Shown here: positions 59,411 to 64,000 of the stretch, piece after piece
How positions within the stretch are numbered: the first letter of the stretch is position 1
How the letters are laid out: each line of letters starts with the position of its first letter
From: a bacterium
Lineage (GTDB): Bacteria; SAR324; XYD2-FULL-50-16
DNA length: 64,000 nt
NCBI GenBank assembly: GCA_018829445.1
Contig: JAHJTV010000078.1
Span: forward strand, 1-64,000
Reading direction: 5' to 3'
Notes under the pieces: generated by a model
Database searches by the model: none
The model's input: only the letters and a program-made list of their open reading frames with translations
Told to the model about the DNA's origin: nothing
Translations under genes and position numbers: made by a program

Positions 59411-61027
59411 ATGGAAGTTATTGAAAGCAAGATCGATAAAAATTCGGATCAGTATAAAAAAAACTATGATGACATGAAAACCCTGATGGATGATCTCAAT
59501 GCGGAGCTGAAAAAAGCATCCGATGATCGATCTCCAAAAGCAATCGCACGGGAACAGGAATCAGGAAAGCTGCCAGCTAAAAAGAAACTTGAACTTTTGC
59601 TGGATAAAAACACACCCTTCCTGGAAATTGCCCCTTTGGCAGCAAAAGATATGTACGACGGCAAGATCCATAAAGCCGGGTACTTTTCAGGAATCGGCGT
59701 GGTCAAAGGCAGGGAAGTCGGGATAGCCATCAACGATGCCACCATCAAAGGCGGTTCCATGTATCCCATGGGCGTTAAAAAAGGGTTACGCATGCAGGCT
59801 ATCTGCATGGAAAACCGATTACCGGCAATCAACCTGATCGATTCGGCAGGAGCCTATCTTCCGATGCAATCGGAGATTTTCCCTGATCTCTGGGACGGAG
59901 GACGGACATTTTTTAACCAGGCACAGATGTCTAAGATGGGGATTCCCCAGATAGCGGCAGTTATGGGACTTTGCACAGCAGGCGGCGCTTATGGTGTTGC
60001 CATGTGTGATGACATTGTTCATGTCAAAAATCACGGGGCAATTTTCCTGGGTGGGCCTCCCCTGGTAAAAGCAGCAACGGGAGAAGAAGTCACAGCCGAC
60101 GAACTGGGTGGTCCAAATCTTCATTGCATAGAATCGGGGGTTTCTGACTATATTGCAGAGGATGATGCCCATGCCATCCAGATTATCCGCAACATTGTTG
60201 AGAATCTTCCCGCTGCCGACAAGGCAAAACTGACCATGAAGGAGCCAAAACCTCCCATTTACGATCCGGAAGAGCTATACGGCATCGTCAGTCCCGACTT
60301 AAGCAAGCCGTTTGATATCAGAGAGGTCATCGCCAGAATCGTGGATGGCAGCGAATTTCTGGAATTCAAGGAACTGTTCGGATCTACCATGGTATGCGGC
60401 TGGGCACATATCCATGGTTATCCGGTCGGAATCCTGGGAAACAACGGGGTGCTCTTTTCAGACAGTGCATTAAAGGCGACCCAGTTTATCCAGCTTTGTG
60501 ACAAGCGGAAGATTCCCCTGCTGTTTTTGCAGAATATCACCGGATTTATTATTGGTAAGTCTTACGAACAAGGCGGCATCACCAAGAATGGTCACAAGAT
60601 GGTAAACGCTGTCTCAACGGCCTCCGTTCCCAAATTCACCTGTATCGTGGGAGCGTCATTTGGAGCAGGTAATTATGCCATGTGTGGTCGTGCGTATTCC
60701 CCTCGTTTCCTGTGGATGTGGCCAAATGCCCAAATTGGCGTTATGGGGGGTCAGCAAGCTGCAGGCGTATTAATCTCCATCACCAATGATCAGAATGCCC
60801 GATTGGGAAAACCGCCTTTAACCAAAGAGGAGGAGGAATTTATCCGGCAACCGGTTTTGGATAATGCTTACAAAGAGGGTAGCGCTTACTACAGCACTTC
60901 TCAACTTTGGGATGATGGTGTGATTGACCCTGTTAAAACAAGAGACACACTTGGTCTGGCTATATCCGCAGCACTAAACGCACCCATAAGAAACGACATA
61001 TACGGTCATGGTGTTTTCAGGATGTAG
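59411..61027 (+). CDS. Acyl-CoA carboxylase, carboxyltransferase subunit
   Basis: 538 residues, full carboxyltransferase beta/alpha fold. ATIKGGSMYPMGVKKGLRMQ, LIDSAGAYLPMQSEIFPD and LCTAGGAYGVAMCDDIV in the N-domain, then PVGILGNNGVLFSDSALKATQFIQLCD, FLQNITGFIIGKSYEQGGI and FLWMWPNAQIGVMGGQQAAGVL in the C-domain. This pattern is closest to methylcrotonyl-CoA and geranyl-CoA carboxylases rather than acetyl-CoA carboxylase. With the biotin carboxylase and carrier genes downstream it would carboxylate a branched enoyl-CoA. AGGA precedes the ATG. Confidence 0.88.
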   Translation: MEVIESKIDKNSDQYKKNYDDMKTLMDDLNAELKKASDDRSPKAIAREQESGKLPAKKKLELLLDKNTPFLEIAPLAAKDMYDGKIHKAGYFSGIGVVKGREVGIAINDATIKGGSMYPMGVKKGLRMQAICMENRLPAINLIDSAGAYLPMQSEIFPDLWDGGRTFFNQAQMSKMGIPQIAAVMGLCTAGGAYGVAMCDDIVHVKNHGAIFLGGPPLVKAATGEEVTADELGGPNLHCIESGVSDYIAEDDAHAIQIIRNIVENLPAADKAKLTMKEPKPPIYDPEELYGIVSPDLSKPFDIREVIARIVDGSEFLEFKELFGSTMVCGWAHIHGYPVGILGNNGVLFSDSALKATQFIQLCDKRKIPLLFLQNITGFIIGKSYEQGGITKNGHKMVNAVSTASVPKFTCIVGASFGAGNYAMCGRAYSPRFLWMWPNAQIGVMGGQQAAGVLISITNDQNARLGKPPLTKEEEEFIRQPVLDNAYKEGSAYYSTSQLWDDGVIDPVKTRDTLGLAISAALNAPIRNDIYGHGVFRM

Positions 61028-61142
61028 CATCAGATTTGAACTTAAATAAGAACATTTTTATGGGTCTCTGTTTGAGAAAGACACAGCCGATCACCCATGG
61101 GGTTGAAACCTTAATAGATAAATTCCCAGATAAGGAAGAACA

Positions 61143-62633
61143 ATGTTTAAAAAAATCTTAATTGCCAACAGGGGAGAAATTGCCAGGCGAGTTTTATTTA
61201 CCTGCCGTGAAATGGGAGTCACCACCGTAGCTGTCTATTCCGATGTTGATAAGGAAGCGATTCATGTAATCGAAGCCGATGAAGCAGTCTGCCTGGGCGA
61301 TGCCGAACCATCCCAAAGCTATCTTAATATTGACAAAATTATTGCAGCCGCTAAACAAACCGGGGCGGAGGGGATTCACCCCGGCTATGGATTTTTGGCT
61401 GAAAATGCAGAATTCGCTGCGCGATGTGAGCAGGAAGGGATTGCTTTTATAGGCCCACCCGCACAGGTAATCCGGGATTTGGGCGATAAAATCACGGCCC
61501 GTAATATTATGCTGAAGGGAGGTGTTCCTGTCATTCCCGGCATGACACAAGCCGGAGCAAACCCGAAAGAGATGGCAAAAGCAGCCGAAGAGATCGGATA
61601 TCCTGTCCTGATCAAAGCTTCTGCCGGTGGTGGTGGAAAAGGGATCAGGATTGTCAGAACACCGGCGGAAATAGAGGAATCCTGTGTTGCAGCCTCAAGA
61701 GAAGCTCAGTCTGCTTTTGGCGACGGGACTATCTACCTGGAGAAGTTCTTTGATAAAGCCAAACATATAGAATTTCAGATCCTGGCTGACAACCAGGGCA
61801 ATGCCATCCATGTCCTGGAAAGGGAATGCTCTATTCAACGCCGTCACCAGAAAATCATTGAAGAGACACCATCACCAGCCGTAACCCCCCAACTGAGAGA
61901 AGAGATGGGGGCAGCAGCCGTAACTGCTGCCAAAGCCTCCGGTTATGTCAATGCCGGTACTGTTGAATTTCTTCTGGATAAAGACAAAAAATTCTACTTC
62001 CTGGAGGTTAATACCAGGCTTCAAGTAGAGCATCCCATCACCGAGATGATCACGGGTATAGATCTCGTGAGAGAACAATTGAAGATTGCAGCCGGGGAAC
62101 CGCTCACACTCAAACAGGAAGATATCGTTGGCAGAGGGCACGCCATTGAATGCAGAGTTTATGCAGAAGATCCGGAAAACAACTTTTTCCCGTCTCCGGG
62201 TAAGATAGTCTATATCCGCGAGCCGTCAGGACCCGGTGTCAGAAACGACTGTGGTGTCTATACCGGCTTTGAAGTTCCGGTTAACTACGATCCCATCATC
62301 TCCAAACTGGTCACGCACGCAGGAGACAGGGAACAGAACATCCAGAGAATGGTGAAATCACTCAAAGAGTATATCCTTTTGGGAATCAAAACACCAATTC
62401 CGTTCCTGATCGACGTTCTCCAGTCACAGCCTTTTCAAAAAGGGGAGGTCTATACCGATTTTATCCAGACCCATTTTCAAGATTGGAAACCGCAATTCAA
62501 GGATGAGGACATCGCCAGACTGGTTTACATTGTTGACGAGATCAATGCCAATCGTCGCAAGAAAACGGCTGTGACGGCAGATAATGAAATTCCGTCACCA
62601 TTTTTCACTTTAGGCAATTGGCGATTGAATTAG
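61143..62633 (+). CDS. Biotin carboxylase subunit of acyl-CoA carboxylase
   Basis: 496 residues, slightly longer than AccC (about 450). FKKILIANRGEIARRVL, EGIHPGYGFLAENAEFA, LIKASAGGGGKGIRIV (ATP-grasp lid), ERECSIQRRHQKIIEE and NTRLQVEHPITEMITGIDLV are all standard. Unlike methylcrotonyl- or propionyl-CoA carboxylase alpha chains, it has no fused biotin domain; that is the next gene. The last residues FTLGNWRLN are encoded by a degenerate heptamer repeat, so the native C-terminus may have been overwritten. AAGGAAG precedes the ATG. Confidence 0.88.
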   Translation: MFKKILIANRGEIARRVLFTCREMGVTTVAVYSDVDKEAIHVIEADEAVCLGDAEPSQSYLNIDKIIAAAKQTGAEGIHPGYGFLAENAEFAARCEQEGIAFIGPPAQVIRDLGDKITARNIMLKGGVPVIPGMTQAGANPKEMAKAAEEIGYPVLIKASAGGGGKGIRIVRTPAEIEESCVAASREAQSAFGDGTIYLEKFFDKAKHIEFQILADNQGNAIHVLERECSIQRRHQKIIEETPSPAVTPQLREEMGAAAVTAAKASGYVNAGTVEFLLDKDKKFYFLEVNTRLQVEHPITEMITGIDLVREQLKIAAGEPLTLKQEDIVGRGHAIECRVYAEDPENNFFPSPGKIVYIREPSGPGVRNDCGVYTGFEVPVNYDPIISKLVTHAGDREQNIQRMVKSLKEYILLGIKTPIPFLIDVLQSQPFQKGEVYTDFIQTHFQDWKPQFKDEDIARLVYIVDEINANRRKKTAVTADNEIPSPFFTLGNWRLN

Positions 62634-62683
62634 GAAATTGAATCAATATTCATCCCAAACACCAACTGCTAATTGCCCCTAAG
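62613..62683. repeat. Degenerate heptamer repeat at the end of the biotin carboxylase gene
   Basis: GGCAATT, GGCGATT, GAATTAG, GAAATTG run from about 62613 through the stop codon. An inverse CTAATTGCC lies near 62670-62678. Same general type as the heptamers at 54314 and 59212 but more decayed. Confidence 0.45.
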
Positions 62684-62691
62684 AGGTTTAT

Positions 62692-63228
62692 ATGGAATAC
62701 AAACTGATCGTCAATAAAGATACAAAACCGGTTGAATTTGATACCGTCGACAATAATCACCTGAAAGCAACCATCAATGAAACCGAGTACACCTTGGATT
62801 ATTCCCTGGTTTCAGACCGGCAGATCCACCTGACCGTCAACGGCAAAGGCGTTAACGCTTTTGTTGCCGATGGCCCTGAAGGGAAATGTATCATAATCAA
62901 TGGAATACAATATATCGTTCAAGATGAGGATGTTCTCAACCAGTCCTCTACAAAAAAACGGGGAGGAAGCAATCTGCCCACTGAAATTACCCCGATTACC
63001 CCTTCGGTTGTGATCTCTGTTCTGGTTAAAGAGGGAGATAGGGTGAAAAAAGGACAGAGCGTGGTTGTTCTCTCAGCCATGAAAATGGAAATTACCCTGA
63101 GTTCAGCATTTAACGGAACCGTAACCGCCGTTAACACCCAGGATGGAGACAAAGTCGCTCCCGGTGATATCCTGGTGGACATTGAAGCCGATGATGAATC
63201 AACAGAGGATGAAAAATCAGAGGCGTGA
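62692..63228 (+). CDS. Biotin carboxyl carrier protein
   Basis: 178 residues. The N-terminal 85 residues form a small beta domain found in stand-alone acyl-CoA-carboxylase biotin subunits. The C-terminal biotinyl domain (about 100-168) ends with the biotin-accepting Lys131 in SAMKMEI. The C-terminal tail is acidic (DDESTEDEKSE). The separate carrier and biotin carboxylase indicate a split alpha subunit. AAGAGG precedes the ATG; the gap from the carboxylase gene is 58 bp. Confidence 0.87.
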   Translation: MEYKLIVNKDTKPVEFDTVDNNHLKATINETEYTLDYSLVSDRQIHLTVNGKGVNAFVADGPEGKCIIINGIQYIVQDEDVLNQSSTKKRGGSNLPTEITPITPSVVISVLVKEGDRVKKGQSVVVLSAMKMEITLSSAFNGTVTAVNTQDGDKVAPGDILVDIEADDESTEDEKSEA

Positions 63229-63427
63229 GAGTTGAATTCACCGACTTGAGTCCGGTACCTGATTCAGGTTGAGATAGTAGTTCAAATTAATGAATCGGGA
63301 AAGACAACACAAAGTCTTAAGCGTCTACCCAGATAGACTGGACAAGTACCTCAAAAAGATATTTCCTGCTAAAAAACGCAGAAAATATTTTATAAGGTAC
63401 TAAAACACTAAAAGAAAGGAGAGAAAA
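63229..63427. other. Intercistronic region with repeat and hairpin
   Basis: Contains a 25-bp repeat (63327-63351, copy 2 of the motif at 43578) followed by a hairpin in which AAGATATTTCCTGC (63356-63369) pairs with GCAGAAAATATTTT (63378-63391) at 12 of 14 positions. The next gene has a good AAAGGAG ribosome binding site. Confidence 0.55.
63327..63351 (+). repeat. Dispersed 25-bp repeat, copy 2
   Basis: 22 of 25 bases match 43578-43602, but here it is followed by an AT-rich hairpin rather than by a REP-like core. It lies between the biotin carrier and hydratase genes. Confidence 0.5.
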
Positions 63428-64000
63428 ATGGCTGAACAGGATCTACTCTATGAGGTTAAAGACAGAATTGCCTATTTAACCATCAATCGTGAAGCAAAGC
63501 GAAATTCAATCAGTGCTGAAGTCACCAACCTCTGTCACCAATACCTGAATGAAGCGGAAAAGGATGAAAACGTCAGGGTGATCTGTATCACCGGAAGCGG
63601 GGATAAAGCCTTTTGCTCCGGAGCTGATTTGGGTGGTGCCATGGGAGCAGACGGTATGGACGCTTTTCTTAATTACGCCAACCTGCTGAAACGAATCAGT
63701 GGATATCCCAAACCAACTGTTGCCAAAGTTAACGGTTACTGCCTAGCTGGGGGAACCGGCTTCATGCTGGCATGCGATATTGTGATTGCAGCAGACCATG
63801 CCAAATTCGGCACTCCTGAAGTCAATGTGGGATTGTTTCCCCTGATGATCGGGGCACTGATCTTTAGAAATGTTCTCAAGAAAAAAGCCATGGAGATGTG
63901 CCTGCTGGGTGAAAAGCTGACTGCGCAACAGGCTCTGGATATGGGAATGCTGACCCGAGTTGTCTCTGCGGACAAGTTGAATGAAGTGGTGGGAGATGTG
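63428..64000 (+). CDS. Enoyl-CoA hydratase/isomerase-family protein (3' truncated by window)
   Basis: 191 residues are visible before the window ends. Crotonase fold: INREAKRNSISAEV, FCSGADLGGAM (oxyanion loop), NGYCLAGGTGFMLACDIVIAADHAKFGTPEVNVGLFPLMIG. The second catalytic glutamate is present (TPEVNVG), but the first is replaced (GGTGFML), so the reaction may differ from simple hydration; methylglutaconyl-CoA hydratase-like, isomerase or hydrolase activity remains possible. AAAGGAG precedes the ATG. It belongs to the carboxylase operon. Confidence 0.85.
   Translation, partial: MAEQDLLYEVKDRIAYLTINREAKRNSISAEVTNLCHQYLNEAEKDENVRVICITGSGDKAFCSGADLGGAMGADGMDAFLNYANLLKRISGYPKPTVAKVNGYCLAGGTGFMLACDIVIAADHAKFGTPEVNVGLFPLMIGALIFRNVLKKKAMEMCLLGEKLTAQQALDMGMLTRVVSADKLNEVVGDV

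Noticed and set aside
1-64000. tRNA, rRNA, CRISPR, transposase or integrase genes
   Set aside because: I looked for tRNA T-arm and anticodon patterns, regular spaced repeats and recombinase motifs, and saw none. A covariance or profile search was not possible.

Overview
The window suggests a Gram-negative bacterium of moderate GC, probably a proteobacterium or desulfobacterium-like lineage. Pointers are Sec/Tat signal peptides, periplasmic-binding-protein transport, an anaerobic-type GlpA/GlpB dehydrogenase pair, many PAS/two-component sensors and a long acyl-CoA catabolic operon. No rRNA, tRNA, CRISPR array or transposase was recognised, and the species cannot be fixed from the sequence alone.

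Layout. (1) 1-7777 is unlike the rest: short, AT-rich, mostly plus-strand genes of unrelated function (HicAB, VapBC, an orphan AbrB-type antitoxin, a defective Rieske lipoprotein, GNAT, NYN-type nuclease, CbiZ, YbaK, histidine phosphatase, DUF4386). They are separated by GC-rich imperfect palindromes. At least six palindromes have a stem with one unpaired base near a GTT-type terminal box, the architecture of integron attC sites. I read this as a gene-cassette array whose integrase would lie left of position 1. (2) 8180-12038: carboxylesterase plus a periplasmic-binding/PAS sensor without a kinase domain. (3) 12075-16105: glpB and glpA, divergent from a GlpR-type repressor, with a GlpR-like operator between them. 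(4) 16298-24469: UppP, two large histidine kinases and a short-chain dehydrogenase. (5) 25016-33050: small metabolic operons (TrpF-like/ACT/LysA; CrcB/DUF190/alcohol dehydrogenase), an unrecognised 516-residue protein and several enzymes. (6) 33132-39310, minus strand: PHP phosphoesterase, two DUF2889 proteins, an enoyl-CoA hydratase-like protein, long GAPDH and Hsp33. (7) 39448-43495: nitroreductase, then HisH, HisF, a radical SAM protein and a third DUF2889 protein. (8) 43821-50494: LysR and a ugpBAEC-glpQ operon for glycerol-3-phosphate and glycerophosphodiesters, which can feed GlpA/GlpB. (9) 50666-51674: TetR plus a membrane protein. (10) 52268 to the right edge: an acyl-CoA catabolic cluster with two hydratases, a probable heteromeric acyl-CoA dehydrogenase pair, an FMN/Fe-S/FAD reductase, and an acyl-CoA carboxylase split into transferase, biotin carboxylase and biotin carrier.

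The most unusual features are the cassette array, including an ORF-less segment with a perfect hairpin and a small gene apparently split by a 65-bp palindrome. Others are heptamer-repeat spots in the acyl-CoA operon, one holding a four-helix-bundle (IVS-type) gene; dispersed palindromic repeats with two mutually exclusive hairpins; and three DUF2889 paralogues within 10 kb.
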